From Phytopythium helicoides (lineage: Eukaryota > Oomycota > Peronosporomycetes > Pythiales > Pythiaceae), in assembly GCA_024867545.1 (NCBI GenBank), contig JANFNE010000013.1, positions 868,001-932,000 of the forward strand: a stretch of 64,000 bases of DNA, given 5' to 3'. The translations under genes were made by a program, and so were the position numbers. Below are positions 1 through 10,995 of the stretch, one piece after another. Every line of letters starts with the position of its first letter. The stretch's first letter is position 1. The notes under the pieces were generated by a model. The model saw only the letters and a list, made by a program, of their open reading frames with translations, was not told the origin of the DNA and made no database searches.

Positions 1-2
1 AC

Positions 3-404
3 CCCGTGTTCACAGCCGAGACGCAGGACACGCTGTCGGCGTTTGTCGACAAGTCTGAAGTCGGCGACACGGTCGAGTACACGGGCGAGGCTCCCGAGAA
101 GAAACACTTTTTGACCTATGCATGGGACGACTTCAAGGTGACGCTGGAGCTGATGAGTAAGGCGAGTGACGCGGGCGAGAAGAAGCCGAGCGGCGCCTGC
201 GACGCCATCGTTCGCGTGCGCATCGAGACGAACGGCACCACATACTCGTACTCTGCGCAGCGGCTTCGCAACGCCTTTTTCCATTCTCGCGTGCCGTCCG
301 AGTACGAGGTCGTGCGGCCCAACCTGCCCGCATACGCCGAGTACATTGTCTACAACGAGGCCCAGGCCCGCATCCGCTACGTCGTTGAGGTCGAGCAGGT
401 GTAG
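3..404 (+). CDS. C-terminal part of a PARP-type ADP-ribosyltransferase (5' end outside window)
   Basis: The window opens inside an exon; the frame is open from base 3 and ends at TAG 402-404. The last residues, containing AEYIVYNEAQARIRYVVEVE, closely match the end of the large PARP gene at 30.8-39.4 kb (SEFVVFNEAQARIRYVVEVE). In PARPs this strand (NEYIVYD in human PARP1) carries the catalytic Glu, so the Glu of AEYIVY should be that residue. The preceding roughly 100 residues (including WDDFKVTLELMSKAS) resemble the extra segment before this strand in the big gene (WEPFDMALLITRKTG). It is therefore most likely a paralogue of that protein. Its ankyrin, WGR or other domains cannot be seen here. 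The family call is firm because of the C-terminal match; the domain layout upstream is unknown. Confidence 0.75.
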   Translation, partial: PVFTAETQDTLSAFVDKSEVGDTVEYTGEAPEKKHFLTYAWDDFKVTLELMSKASDAGEKKPSGACDAIVRVRIETNGTTYSYSAQRLRNAFFHSRVPSEYEVVRPNLPAYAEYIVYNEAQARIRYVVEVEQV

Positions 405-692
405 GAATCGATTGCATCCAACCACAAGAGTCTGTGCCGAAGGCGTTCGGTCGTGTTGAAGCGCATGTATCATTTCTACCGGTACGCTCACTGTCTTTTC
501 CACCAATCACTGTCTATACCAACCACTCTCAATAGCAGCCCCTTCTGTACCCTCCTTATTGTGTCCCGCTGTCCCCCACGGTACCTCCCGAGGTCCCTCG
601 CTCCAGTCATTTCCGGCAGCCAGTGGCTGCTGGGTATTGACTGCAGAGCGCTCTCCGCCGCGCTGTAGATTCCGATTCTCGTCTGAATAACC

Positions 693-1403
<711 letters not shown>

Positions 1404-1879
1404 ATTATGAAGAGACCCCGTGACGGCGGCCGGCGGACGCGACTGCTGCTTCTGAGCTGCCTTGCTGCAGCTCAAAGCTGCTCGCTGCAGGTGCTCGGGC
1501 GTGACGCTCCTCTGTGGGTGTTGTGCCCTTGGCTGCCTGCCCGCCGGGCCCTTCCCGCCTGACCGCTGCTCCTCTTTGTAAAGGACGATAACACGGAAGT
1601 AAGGACTTGAATCGCTTGCTCATCAGCTCGTCGCCATCTCTTCTCTTGTGCGTTTCGGTGTGGAGGCTTCGTGAGGTGAGAGTTAATGCAGGGTGTGGTC
1701 GTGGTTGAGAGCAGTCTGCAGGTCGAGCTTTCACACAGGTCTATTTCAGCGTTCTGCAATGCCAAACAGCACGTCCATCACGAGACAACAGCATCCGCAA
1801 TGCAGCAGGTATAAATAGTGGTTTTCACGCTTTCCTGTTGGCAAAACCTTGGTCTCCATCACCACTCCGAACCTCAGCC
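1404..1879. promoter_or_regulatory. Intergenic region between RPS23 and CFAP99 with a TATA-like box
   Basis: About 480 bases without a convincing gene. They should hold the 3' UTR of the ribosomal gene and the promoter of the next gene. A TATAAATA sequence at 1810-1817 lies about 65 bases before the CFAP99 start codon. Its role as a TATA box is an inference from sequence and spacing only. Confidence 0.35.
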
Positions 1880-4276
1880 ATGAAGCGGAGGGAGCTGCTT
1901 GCTGCATGCGAGCAAATCATCAGATCGTTTGACCCTGCGAAAACAACCGTCGATGCCCATGCGGAAGAACAGCTGCTCGCTTTGCCGAATGCAAGCCCAA
2001 GCGAGCGGCTTTTTCTGCAGCAGGTCTTTTATGGGTCGTTCCGATACCGTGAGCTGCTTCGGCCTGCTCTTACACGATTCCTCGAGGTCAGCGCCGGCAA
2101 AGGTGCTAGTCGCAGGGACTACACAGCCTACCTTGTGCTCTCCTATCTTGCCATCTTTCGACTGGAGGAGATCGGAGGGACTCGCTTTGCAGCACTGGTG
2201 ACGTGTGGAGCTATCGCAGCATCGAGTGCTCATGCGTTGCTTTCGTTCCTATTTGATGAAAGCGAACTATCCGGTGAGCTGCGCGAAAGCTGGACCAAGG
2301 TTCTTGACCCGGCATTTGTGGACACCGAGATCATCGCCAAAATGCGCAAACGTCGAGTAGAATCGATTGAGTCGCTTCTTGTGCAGCTCCACACAACAGC
2401 ATTTGGGTCTGGTACTAGCAGCTCTAGCAATGCTTCACTGGAGGCAATAGCAGATGCTGGCACCACGAAAAAGAAACCTACCGTACCAGTGGCTCCAAAC
2501 ATCACACAGCCAAAGCCCCGTCGTGCCGCGGAGCCTATTGCGATTCCTCAAGCAGTCAAAGCAGCCCCGGTGCCGGCGAATCTCAATGCTGTGACATTGA
2601 CCGAGTTAGAGAAACAGAAACGCGAGAGACGCGAGCGCATCCAGCGCGAAACAGCTACCAAGTACGCGGCGAAGGACGAATTCAAACTCGAGAGCGGTAC
2701 TCGCAGCAATTTGGAGCAAGTTCGACAAGAAGTTGAAGCTGCAAGAGCCAAGGAGTTGCAGTTTGACTTCAAGGCAAAACCTGCGCCAGCTTTGAATTCA
2801 TCACCCAGTGCTGGTGAAGCGATCAAACTGAATGCTGCCGCGATTCTCCGCGAAGACGCCTTGCTGAAGAAGAAAAAGGAGAAGGAAGCGCAGATTTTGC
2901 GGGCGTATGAAGCTGAGCTGCGAGACCCGATGGAGTTTTACCGCTGGCAGGCGCAGGCTCAAGCCCAGGACGAGCGTGAGAAGCGGGAACTAATCGAGAA
3001 GCGGCGCCTCGAGATGGCTCAGGCGCAGCACGATGCCATTGAGGCTGCAGCACGAGCTAGACTCGAGAACCGAGAGGTTGCCCTTCAAATGAAGTCGGAA
3101 GCCCACGAGCGCCTCGCAGAGAAGGAAAGGATGGATGCTGAATTGTTGGATGCTCAACGCGAGAACGCGTCAGAGCTGAAGCAGATACGAGACGCGGCAC
3201 CTCGAGAAGCAGAAGACCGCGTTAAAGAGGAGAATAAAAAACAACGAGAGGAGCTCCTGGCCTTCCTGGCAACTGAACGAGAGAGACGAGCAGCTCAGGA
3301 TGCCATCGAGAAGGCTCAGCGAGAAGATCTCATTCGTCAAATTCGCGCACTCGAGCGTGTGCACCGTGAGCATGTGGCAGTGTTTGATCCGGCATCTACT
3401 ATGCAGTTCGGCTTGTTGGAAGAGATGTCGCTCTCCGAGCTAAGAGAGCGATTAGACGTGCGAAAGGCAGAACAGCTCGCATGGGAAGCATCGAGACGAG
3501 AAGACATCATTGCCGACAAGACTGAAAAGCGAGAAATGCTTGAAGACAAGGCTCGTGGATTGGCAAAAGCTCGCCAAGCAGCAGCCAGCGCGTCAGCCGT
3601 GCACCGCGAACGTCGAAAGGCTGCCGAACGAACCAAGCAAGAAGAAATGGAGGCAAAACGAAGAGAAGGAAACCTCAAGCTGGCGGAGAAGCTTCATCAG
3701 CAACGCGCAGCACGGGAAGCACAAGCAGCAGCGCTGAAAGCAGAGGCGGAAGAGATTGCAAAGAAACGTATGTTCCTTGGCGCCGCTAAAAACCTCCTGG
3801 AAGAGAGTCATTTCGACCAGCTAGAGCAAGGAGCAGAGAGAGAAGTGCGGAAGCGGCAAACTGCGATGCAGGTATCGGCGATCACCGAGGAGCGAGTTCG
3901 GCGGGAAGAACGAGACCAACGAACCTCAAACGCTCAATTTGAGCGAGCAAAGAAAGCGAAGGAAACTGCACAGCGAGACTATGAAGTTGAGCAGGCTAAG
4001 AGAGACGGAGTTAGCAAGGCTAGGGACGAAGACGAACTGCTGCGTAGTATGGTGCGCCACGAGAATCGCCGGTATCTTCACGCTCAAGAGGTTCTCAGGA
4101 ACCGAAATGTGTACGCCACGACCCAATCGACGCAACAGAGAGCAATGGCAAGAGAATCTGTCGCAGCAAAGACAGGAAAGCTCGTCACGCGACCAAAGTC
4201 AGGATTTGGCGCTCTAGCCAGCATTAGGAGTCGAAATCAGCTTGAGGAACATTTTCAAACGCTACCAACTCTGTAG
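1880..4276 (+). CDS. CFAP99: Cilia- and flagella-associated protein 99
   Basis: A single-exon protein of 798 aa from the first ATG (1880). The open frame extends upstream only through non-ATG codons. The first about 180 residues form a globular part with VFYGSFRYRELLRPAL and AYLVLSYLAIFRLEEIGG, matching the conserved N-terminus of CFAP99 in animals and algae, which has the same FFG-RY..LL and LGYLALFRLEELG blocks. Residues about 240-780 are almost pure charged coiled coil rich in Arg, Glu and Ala. CFAP99 is an axoneme-associated protein, so in this organism it probably belongs to the zoospore flagellum. The tail (TRPKSGFGALASIRSRNQLE) is basic and not recognised. The N-terminal match makes the assignment fairly safe; the coiled coil alone would not. 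Confidence 0.8.
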   Translation: MKRRELLAACEQIIRSFDPAKTTVDAHAEEQLLALPNASPSERLFLQQVFYGSFRYRELLRPALTRFLEVSAGKGASRRDYTAYLVLSYLAIFRLEEIGGTRFAALVTCGAIAASSAHALLSFLFDESELSGELRESWTKVLDPAFVDTEIIAKMRKRRVESIESLLVQLHTTAFGSGTSSSSNASLEAIADAGTTKKKPTVPVAPNITQPKPRRAAEPIAIPQAVKAAPVPANLNAVTLTELEKQKRERRERIQRETATKYAAKDEFKLESGTRSNLEQVRQEVEAARAKELQFDFKAKPAPALNSSPSAGEAIKLNAAAILREDALLKKKKEKEAQILRAYEAELRDPMEFYRWQAQAQAQDEREKRELIEKRRLEMAQAQHDAIEAAARARLENREVALQMKSEAHERLAEKERMDAELLDAQRENASELKQIRDAAPREAEDRVKEENKKQREELLAFLATERERRAAQDAIEKAQREDLIRQIRALERVHREHVAVFDPASTMQFGLLEEMSLSELRERLDVRKAEQLAWEASRREDIIADKTEKREMLEDKARGLAKARQAAASASAVHRERRKAAERTKQEEMEAKRREGNLKLAEKLHQQRAAREAQAAALKAEAEEIAKKRMFLGAAKNLLEESHFDQLEQGAEREVRKRQTAMQVSAITEERVRREERDQRTSNAQFERAKKAKETAQRDYEVEQAKRDGVSKARDEDELLRSMVRHENRRYLHAQEVLRNRNVYATTQSTQQRAMARESVAAKTGKLVTRPKSGFGALASIRSRNQLEEHFQTLPTL

Positions 4277-4388
4277 TCCATGCGGTTTAACACCTTGGTT
4301 CCCAACGTCGTATCTTCCGGCAAAAATATGCGGACCGCAAGTGTTGCAGCCTCTGCATGATACGAAGTGAAACGAACGCTGCTCACAC

Positions 4389-5264
4389 ATGGAGTCCTTA
4401 GAGCCCAGCGCACCACGAGGAGTGTCTCGACGACTCAACGGACACTTCACTACTCGACTGGATTTCCTCGGTCGCGTAGAAGGCTTGGCGAGAGGCTCAT
4501 TGGCTGTGTCGTGGATGCCGACGCACAGTATCAAATTCTCCCCGCAGCGTCGCTCACTGCCAAGTCTTCCTTCGACCTTGTCAGCTCGCAGTCTCGGCGA
4601 CGCCTTGCCTGTAAGCCTCGCCGATCCTTTTTCCACGGCCAGCCCGTTCGGGTTTCCTTGCTCTGTTCCCACAGTGACCAAGGCCGAATCCTCCCGAACT
4701 ATCACAGGGCCGTTGATTCAGTTGGAGACCCGCGGGGTTCGTGAACTCAACAAGGAGGGCGGCATTACGCAAACAGGCGACGGGCGTTCAGCCCTGGCGC
4801 CAGCGAGTGAAGACGGAGACGATAGTGACGATAAAGGCGAAGGAGAAGACAGTGACCAAGGAGGTGATGCCAGACAACCCAATTCGCGCGACTTTCAACG
4901 ATTCCGTGAGTGGAAAGATCCGCTGGCGTTCGCATGCGGGTGTTGGTGGAGTCTCATAGCCATCTCACATCCCGGGACGCGTTCCCATAAGATGCCAGTA
5001 CGGGATACCTCATGTGCACTAAGGGTAAAAAAAGTTGGCCTCGACTTACGTGGAGTATATGATGGATGCAAATCGAGGATTTTCGAGGAAGGTCTCTCAA
5101 CAGCTACGATCTCATCGCATTCCGGATTTCATTTGCGCTGTGATTACATACTGGTACTTTTGATCGGCTTTTGCAAAACTTTCCAGGCAGACCGAAGAGG
5201 CTGCAAGGTTACTAGAGCGACCGCTAACACAATCCATCGATCACTTCACATTGTGCTGTTGTGA
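4389..5264 (+). CDS. Doubtful hypothetical protein
   Basis: A 291-codon frame starting with a real ATG 112 bases after the CFAP99 stop. It has no recognised domain. Residues about 130-165 are an acidic, low-complexity stretch (ASEDGDDSDDKGEGEDSDQ). A possible donor GTGAGT at 4907 suggests that, if real, the gene is spliced there and the downstream part of the frame (WKDPLAFACGCWW and on) may be intronic. Base composition is similar to its surroundings. It could be a lineage-specific gene or chance. Nothing about function can be said. Confidence 0.25.
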   Translation: MESLEPSAPRGVSRRLNGHFTTRLDFLGRVEGLARGSLAVSWMPTHSIKFSPQRRSLPSLPSTLSARSLGDALPVSLADPFSTASPFGFPCSVPTVTKAESSRTITGPLIQLETRGVRELNKEGGITQTGDGRSALAPASEDGDDSDDKGEGEDSDQGGDARQPNSRDFQRFREWKDPLAFACGCWWSLIAISHPGTRSHKMPVRDTSCALRVKKVGLDLRGVYDGCKSRIFEEGLSTATISSHSGFHLRCDYILVLLIGFCKTFQADRRGCKVTRATANTIHRSLHIVLL

Positions 5265-5373
5265 GGTTATCGCTACATATGAAAGATGAGCATGTCGCTG
5301 AGCGAACTGTTAAACTGGTGATTTTCTTCGTAGCACTACCTCTGTAGCTCACGGTGGAATCATAGGTGCCTCA

Positions 5374-6153
5374 TTACAGCACGAGAAGAGTGATGGCCCC
5401 AATTAAAGCAGCGCAGCTGTATGCAACGGTTACCATCGCTCCAGCAGACTTGTCACTTCCGGTGCTGGATCCCGATTCAAGTTTGACAGCCGGATTGGTT
5501 GAAACAATGCTGCCTTCACTGCATTCTCCCGACTGGAGCTGTTCGGTGCTGTATAGATACTCGGAAAACGGGTCAGCACAGTCAAACCCAGTGAAGACGG
5601 AGAACACGATACTCCCATTCGCGTTCGCAGCGACCATTATCGACGCTGGGTTGGTAACCTCAGTATCCTCAGCAATGGATTCGTTGAGAAAATTGTGGCA
5701 CTTGGCGTCAACAGCGTAGACGTTGACAAAACTCAGCTCAGAACAGTTCTTGTCATTGTAGAAATCATTACGAATGTACTGCGTATCACCATACGCGACA
5801 CTCAGTGGGGTAGAGTAGCTGTCGACACAGATGAATTCGACGTATGAATGAGGAACTCCCGAGCTGGAACTGCTGCTTGAGTATGTGAAGTCGTTTCCAA
5901 CGCACTCTCCATCAAACTCGAACGTACATCCTGGACTGGCGACAAAGCTGTTCGGGATTCCGCTGCAGTTGGCGGTGTCAAATCGCTTTGAGATGACCCA
6001 TTTGCCATTTGTTCCATTGAAACTTCCGGACGATGATGAATTACTTGATTGCTTGTCGGCTAGCGAGCGCAGAACATCAGTGGTGAACGCATTGGCTCCG
6101 TTGATTGTGATTGCGAGAACAAAGGCCAACTTCAAAAGAATGGCAAGAAGCAT
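5374..6153 (-). CDS. Secreted, probably GPI-anchored cysteine-containing protein
   Basis: Protein of 259 aa starting at ATG 6153. Residues 1-22 (MLLAILLKLAFVLAITINGANA) form a typical signal peptide with an Ala-x-Ala end. The mature part has spaced cysteines (TANCSGIP, SPGCTFEF, GECVG, FICVD, NDKNCSEL, DAKCHNF, GFDCAD, SGECSEG) and Ser-rich stretches. The C-terminus is a Ser/Gly/Asp spacer followed by a hydrophobic tail (AGAMVTVAYSCAALIGAITL) with no charged end, the usual layout of a GPI-anchor signal. It is expected at the cell surface or wall. No enzymatic motif was seen. A truncated paralogue lies at 7.84-8.07 kb in the opposite orientation. Function unknown. Confidence 0.7.
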   Translation of the reverse strand: MLLAILLKLAFVLAITINGANAFTTDVLRSLADKQSSNSSSSGSFNGTNGKWVISKRFDTANCSGIPNSFVASPGCTFEFDGECVGNDFTYSSSSSSSGVPHSYVEFICVDSYSTPLSVAYGDTQYIRNDFYNDKNCSELSFVNVYAVDAKCHNFLNESIAEDTEVTNPASIMVAANANGSIVFSVFTGFDCADPFSEYLYSTEQLQSGECSEGSIVSTNPAVKLESGSSTGSDKSAGAMVTVAYSCAALIGAITLLVL

Positions 6154-7843
6154 GGTGTCTTGTTGGACGATGCTTGGAGCTTTGAACTTGGCGAGTCGAA
6201 TTTTAAAGTGTGCCAGATCATCGTCTTCAAACCAACGCCGGCGTTGGGAGCGGCCCCACCAGCACTACTACTGACCCGGGATCAAGTTCCTGGTCCGTCC
6301 GATGTATCCTGAATGGAAATTTTCGAACGGTGGACTTTAGTTGTGTCAGCTTTGGCTGTGACAGCGTGAGCATTAATGGCTTCAGTATTGCGATACATAA
6401 ATACGTGCTGCATCTGTCAGGCTCGTCTCAGCGGAAAGATCTACGTTCTATACTGTAGTTGCAGTCAACACAAGCAAGTGTTGGCAGCACCTAGAAAGGT
6501 TACGGCTACCACGAGCTGTGATTCGACCAGGTAGTATATCGGACCAAGTGATATGGACTTAGCACTTCTGAAGTGCATGTGGCCAATTTGTGTTGGGGAG
6601 ATATATAGATGATAAGTGTCACACTTCTCCTAGGAATCGCCGCCGATGATGTTTTGCCTCCACGTATCCGAACAGAAAAATGAGGCTCTTTGGATCTATT
6701 TCTATGCTCGCCTGCAATAAGGTATCAATGGTACATCAGCAAACATCTTTCAGTCAAGGAGGTGCAAGAAAATGAGACCCACGCACCACAACAACGCAAG
6801 AGTGTGCCTTGAAAGAGTTTCTTTTATTGACATACACAGTGGTGAGAGATGCCTTGAGCACGTCAATCTGGTTCTCGCCTCAACTTCAATGTCAACTTAG
6901 TGTCATTCGATTGCTTCAAGGAAGAGCTACACTGTAGCTATCATTAGCGAGGATTCACTGTTCGAACAGTGCTCAAGCGCGTCTCCTCTGGTCGTGATTG
7001 TCGCAATTCCCGTCGTGATTTTGCTCCGCTGAACATCCAAACCATGTACCACTGCCTGCGCAATAGTGTATCCACAACCAGGGAAGCGAACTAAACATCC
7101 AGAAATTCCTACCACGGTCGTCCTGGTGCTGCGTGCTGTTGTTACTCGCAGACCTATAAAGCGGCGGCGATACCAAAGGAAACACCATGCGTAGCTGCAA
7201 TGATTTATCAGCTTGATACGCGTGCAAATCAAAGTGTGGCGTAATATTCTGCAATGTGAAAAGAAGCCTTTTCTGGTGGCAACCGCGCCGCACGCGATTC
7301 AGTGTGTGACAACGTTTGTAGTTGACGGAGTGCTTGGTCAGGCGCGGAAAAGTGCCACATTGCAGGCTTATCCCTCGTACCCGCAACCATGCATGATAAG
7401 GACCACACCAGAAATACCCCTCTCCACCATGTACTTCTCAATTGGGGGCGGCAGAGCGATCAATTGCGCCTTGCGCCTGGGAGTGGCGTGGAGGGTATCG
7501 AAAGCAAAATGACGACCTGCCCACTAGAATCTACCTACGCTATCTATCCTACATATTGATGAGTGGCTGTCCTGCCTCGGTTGAGTACCGCAAAATGAGA
7601 GAGCAGTTGTGTTCCGTACAGCGTCGGAAAAGTGGATTCCATCTTTGACGGAATCCGCCAGGATCCCATTTACTAGTACCACGAGGTCTGTTCACTCACT
7701 TCGCAATTCGACTTGCTTGACTAGAAGCTCAGCCAAACTCCTTCAGATCCACCTCAATCAATCTCAACAAAATTTGAGATTACCGATGGACCACAAGCTC
7801 ACAGACCGCTCATTTCCAAATTCAACTTGTCAGCCACCGTTTT
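6154..7843. other. 1.7-kb region with no supported gene
   Basis: All frames here are short, start mostly on non-ATG codons and show no recognisable domain. The region lies between the promoters of two members of the same secreted-protein family (one intact on minus, one broken on plus). It may be regulatory or the remains of deleted genes. Nothing else could be supported. Confidence 0.4.
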
Positions 7844-8070
7844 TTGCTTCTCTCCGCACTTTTGTTCGCTGTCGTTAGCTTTCTGTCGCTCAGCATTAGC
7901 AGCGCGAGCACTAGTATCGGTTCACAGCACTGGCACGACAACAAAATCTTGCTTCATCGGAGAACTGGTATGGGAACGCTTCGAGACAGCCAACTCCAGT
8001 GGCTCACCGATTCAGTTCGTGATGTGTCCAGGTTGCGGGGTGATGATGACACGACAAACTACCGAGAGTT
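7844..8070 (+). pseudogene. Broken paralogue of the secreted GPI-type protein
   Basis: One frame gives a signal peptide (LLSALLFAVVSFLSLSISSA) beginning with TTG where the intact gene at 5.4-6.2 kb has ATG. A second frame then gives RFETANSSGSPIQFVMCPGC, which matches RFDTANCSGIPNSFVASPGC of that gene. So the copy has lost its start codon, is frame-shifted and has lost one of the family cysteines. It stops at about 8070, exactly where sequence shared with the right arm of the inverted repeat begins. The remainder of the gene is absent. The two-frame match to one paralogue makes a decayed gene much more likely than chance. Confidence 0.6.
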
Positions 8071-8488
8071 TGTTCGTGCTCTCTGCGCTCGCTATTGCTT
8101 GGTATCCGCATGTGCGCCAGAATCCGACTCTGGTGTGGGCGATTGCGAACGCAAGCCTAATTGCTGTCAGCCACGGACTTGTAATCATCGGCTACCCAGT
8201 TTTCTACTATCAGTTTACCAAGATAGATCCTGGAATTCCGAGGGCTGCTTTTGCATTGCTCTTACCAGTACTCAAGCTTCTTGGTCGAGTCATATTCTAT
8301 TATCTGTGCTGGTCAGCAGCAGGAGATCGCCTAACCATCACAGTGGCCTTCAATGCAGACTTGATTAATGCACTTTACATTAGTTTCACAACCCAGCACC
8401 AACCGTCTCTGATTACGACCTCGGGACTCATGATCGCAAATGCAGTACAGGTAGCATCTGCGATGTGGAGCATCAACAACCTTCGTCA

Positions 8489-8500
8489 GCAACTCATTAA
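8489..8500 (+). repeat. Left 12-bp direct repeat flanking insertion
   Basis: GCAACTCATTAA, repeated at 9629-9640. The uninterrupted right-arm copy has this word once, in the codons for QQLIN of the membrane protein. Confidence 0.75.
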
Positions 8501-9640
8501 AACCACAGTAGCTACACTACCTAACTAGATACATGTAGCTTTCACGGCGAGTGCGGAACACTGCGCCGCGCAGCGAGAGACTAGAGTCTGCTCAACTGCA
8601 TACGTCTTAATGACGCCCCGCTGTAGTCCGGGAAGAAGCTGGCTGGCCGCGCATGTCGACCGAAGTTACGAAGACGCGTCCTCTCGACGGCGCTCTCGTG
8701 CTAAAGTCGTCAAGCTGAACGTCGCGCGCATTGCTTGGTTTTCGCTGGCGCACGACACACGCTCGTCGACGCAGCTCTCGAGCGTGGCCGAGCAGCAGCA
8801 GACAGACGCAGCTTGGTTTTCACAAGCGTCCGATACAGCCGCCACTTGAGCCTCCGTGAAGATCTTGAACTTGGACGCGCAGCTGAAGCCGAGGTGAGGT
8901 GCTTGGATTTCGCGAATGCCTAGATCCAGCCGAGCCGTGGGTCTGCTCTTGATCACGAGAGGGTGAGTCTTCGCCTTGGTCTTCTCGCGCGGTGGATGCT
9001 CAAGCGCGTGGCCCTGGGTCGTGAACCGCAGAGAGCAGTCACTTGAGCTCCATCTTGAAACTTGCCAACTAAGGGGAAGAGAGCTTGGCGTCGACTGCCT
9101 CACTTTCGCAAGTTGAAGTCCTAGCTCTTTCATGACACCCCTCCCTTTTTACTTGCAAAATGTATGTGAAGCATGATGAACGAGGGGGGATGGCACCCTC
9201 TACTTTCCAACGGTTTGGTGAGCACCCAGGACTCGACGCTTGTATTGCGAAGAGGAATGGAGCGAGGAGGCAGCCTTGCGAGCCTGCTCGTTAGCATCCA
9301 CGATGCAACCAATGAACGCGCAGCAAAGCCCGAGATATCTTGCAGGTCGACTCGGCCGCGTCGACACCTAGAGTGTCGTCATGACGCTCGATTACTGCCT
9401 GGCTCTCCATGCAAAAGAGCCCATGCAGATCCATACTCGAGGCGACCTTGCTCGAACATCTTCTCGAGTCCATCGATGAACTTTCACACCAATGTGATCG
9501 GTTATGGTGCGAATGTGAATTCTCATGGCGCTCTGGGATGGACACCACTGATGCGTGTTGGATCCGGTGGTGATTTGGATAGGGAACGCTATCTAGTTCA
9601 GTACAGAGCTTGTCAAGTTCAGGGAATCGCAACTCATTAA
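8501..9640. mobile_element. 1.1-kb insertion with a 12-bp target-type duplication
   Basis: The right copy of the membrane gene reads straight through this point. Here the 12 bases GCAACTCATTAA occur on both sides (8489-8500 and 9629-9640) and unrelated sequence lies between, the footprint of an insertion with target-site duplication. A 9-base inverted match, AACTAGATA, lies near both ends (8523-8531, and on minus at 9590-9598), but there are no long perfect terminal repeats. The interior has no transposase that I can recognise. Near its right end a plus-strand frame reads GANVNSHGALGWTPLMRV and RYLVQYRA, which looks like part of an ankyrin repeat, so the cargo may include a captured gene fragment. 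Probably a non-autonomous DNA element; its class is uncertain. Confidence 0.6.
9629..9640 (+). repeat. Right 12-bp direct repeat flanking insertion
   Basis: GCAACTCATTAA, second copy; after it the reading frame of the membrane protein resumes (TTQQISLV region). Confidence 0.75.
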
Positions 9641-10800
9641 TGCGACACAACAGATTTCTCTCGTACAGCACGACAAACATGCAACTACCTATGAAATCGT
9701 TGTTGCCACAAACACAAACATGCTTTCTCGGGTCCTTCACATTTTCCAAAGATATCCCGCAAGCCATGCGCCAGATGAAGTGCGCTCTCCGGAATTTGTT
9801 CAGTGGCAATCAAGGAAACGCTGCAGGTCGACAAGCGCCATCGCGCCAATTTCGCTTGAAGTAAGCCCATCGGTACCAAGGATTGCAACCCAAGAGTCTA
9901 CCGTTGGCAATCCCATCGATTTAGCGCCACAAATCGAGCAACTTGAGCGATCGTATGCAGCTTTAGTGTGCAAGCTCATGTATGTATCCGAGTTTGCCAT
10001 CCTCGCAGCGTTTGTCGAGGTTATCACACCAATCATTTACTGTAAGTGGGTTGCTTGACTAAGAAGTTGTAGAGTCAATCTGACCATAGCTGCTCAAAGC
10101 ATTGTACCTAGTTATCATCGCCCGCATGCCCAACCGAAGATTTTACGAACAGTTTGCCAGTATGGACTCGACGCGGCTGACCAACACGGTGCTCAACGTT
10201 CTCCTCTACGGTCTTGTGGAGCTCGTGGCATTTGTTATGTTGAGTCGAGTCCTCAAGCGCCGACTTGGGTTTTCGACCATCCACCAGCTTGCATTCGTGC
10301 TCGATCGACAGGCAACTCACGTACAAACCGCCCTCGTTTTGTGGGTTTTCTTCATGACGCAGTATTCGCTTGATCACTATGGTAAGTGCAGCTATTGCAT
10401 ATGTTCGCAAGCAAATATTTGAATTCGCTTCATTGTTATAGGTGTCGACTACACATTTAGGTTTGCATGGCTGAAGAGAATTTCAGCTGAGTAGCATGGG
10501 TTGGTCATATCGCACAGTTCTCTGTAGTCATATGAAATTTAGATAAGCTGTATATGATGGGAGTGCCATCAGAGGTTGAGTAGTGATACAATCTCATTCG
10601 ACAAACTCATCGTCGTGTTGACAGTACCCCGACGCAAAACTACCTAGAAATGATTTGTAGCTCAACAGAGCGGTAGCGGAAATTTGTTATCGTGACCACT
10701 CTTAGCGGATGATATGCAAGCCAAATCGGAATAAATACACTTCAGGTTTGTGCCACAAGAGCTACCAACGTAAAGCTTGAATTTCTTGTTCACCTGGCGT

Positions 10801-10995
10801 TCACAGAAGCTGGTCGACAACGCTCAATGGCGGCGAATCGTCAGGCGGTGTCGGAGACCAGAACAGCGGGATGTCGCCACCAATAGAAGAGAGCTCGTCC
10901 AATTCCGCAAGCAAGTCAAGCGAGTCGGCGCCATTAAACTCACCTTCACCACTGCTGTCCCTAGCTGTAGGAGACACCTCGTTACCAATTGACAC
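10801..10995 (-). pseudogene. Orphan N-terminal fragment of an M96-like gene (left copy)
   Basis: The frame reads ADSLDLLAELDELSSIGGD then IPLFWS, matching the acidic N-terminal motif of the genes at 57-64 kb (for example FDLLAGLYELFSNGGDSPLS). The coiled-coil and START-like parts that should follow are absent, so it is a detached fragment. The right arm has the same fragment at 28.14-28.31 kb. A frame in the same place upstream is rich in Arg and Thr but not alignable. The frame opens at a TTG-type codon region and no ATG-led gene is evident. Confidence 0.5.

Larger units (their letters stand above)
8071..10492 (+). pseudogene. Broken left copy of a multi-membrane protein gene
   Basis: Corresponds to residues of about 155 onward of the intact gene at 28.6-30.35 kb. 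Pieces are 8071-8500 (membrane helices, for example NPTLVWAIANASLIAVSHGL), 9641-10040, then after an intron 10102-10390 and a last short exon 10441-10492 (GVDYTFRFAWLKRIS). The 5' third of the gene is missing, cut at 8070 and replaced by a piece of a secreted-protein gene. A 1.1-kb insertion (8501-9640) splits the frame. Introns match the right copy in position, with donors GTAAGTGG and GTAAGTGC. Amino-acid changes relative to the right copy are scattered (G to S, S to R, H to Y, E to A), so decay is not very old. Confidence 0.8.
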
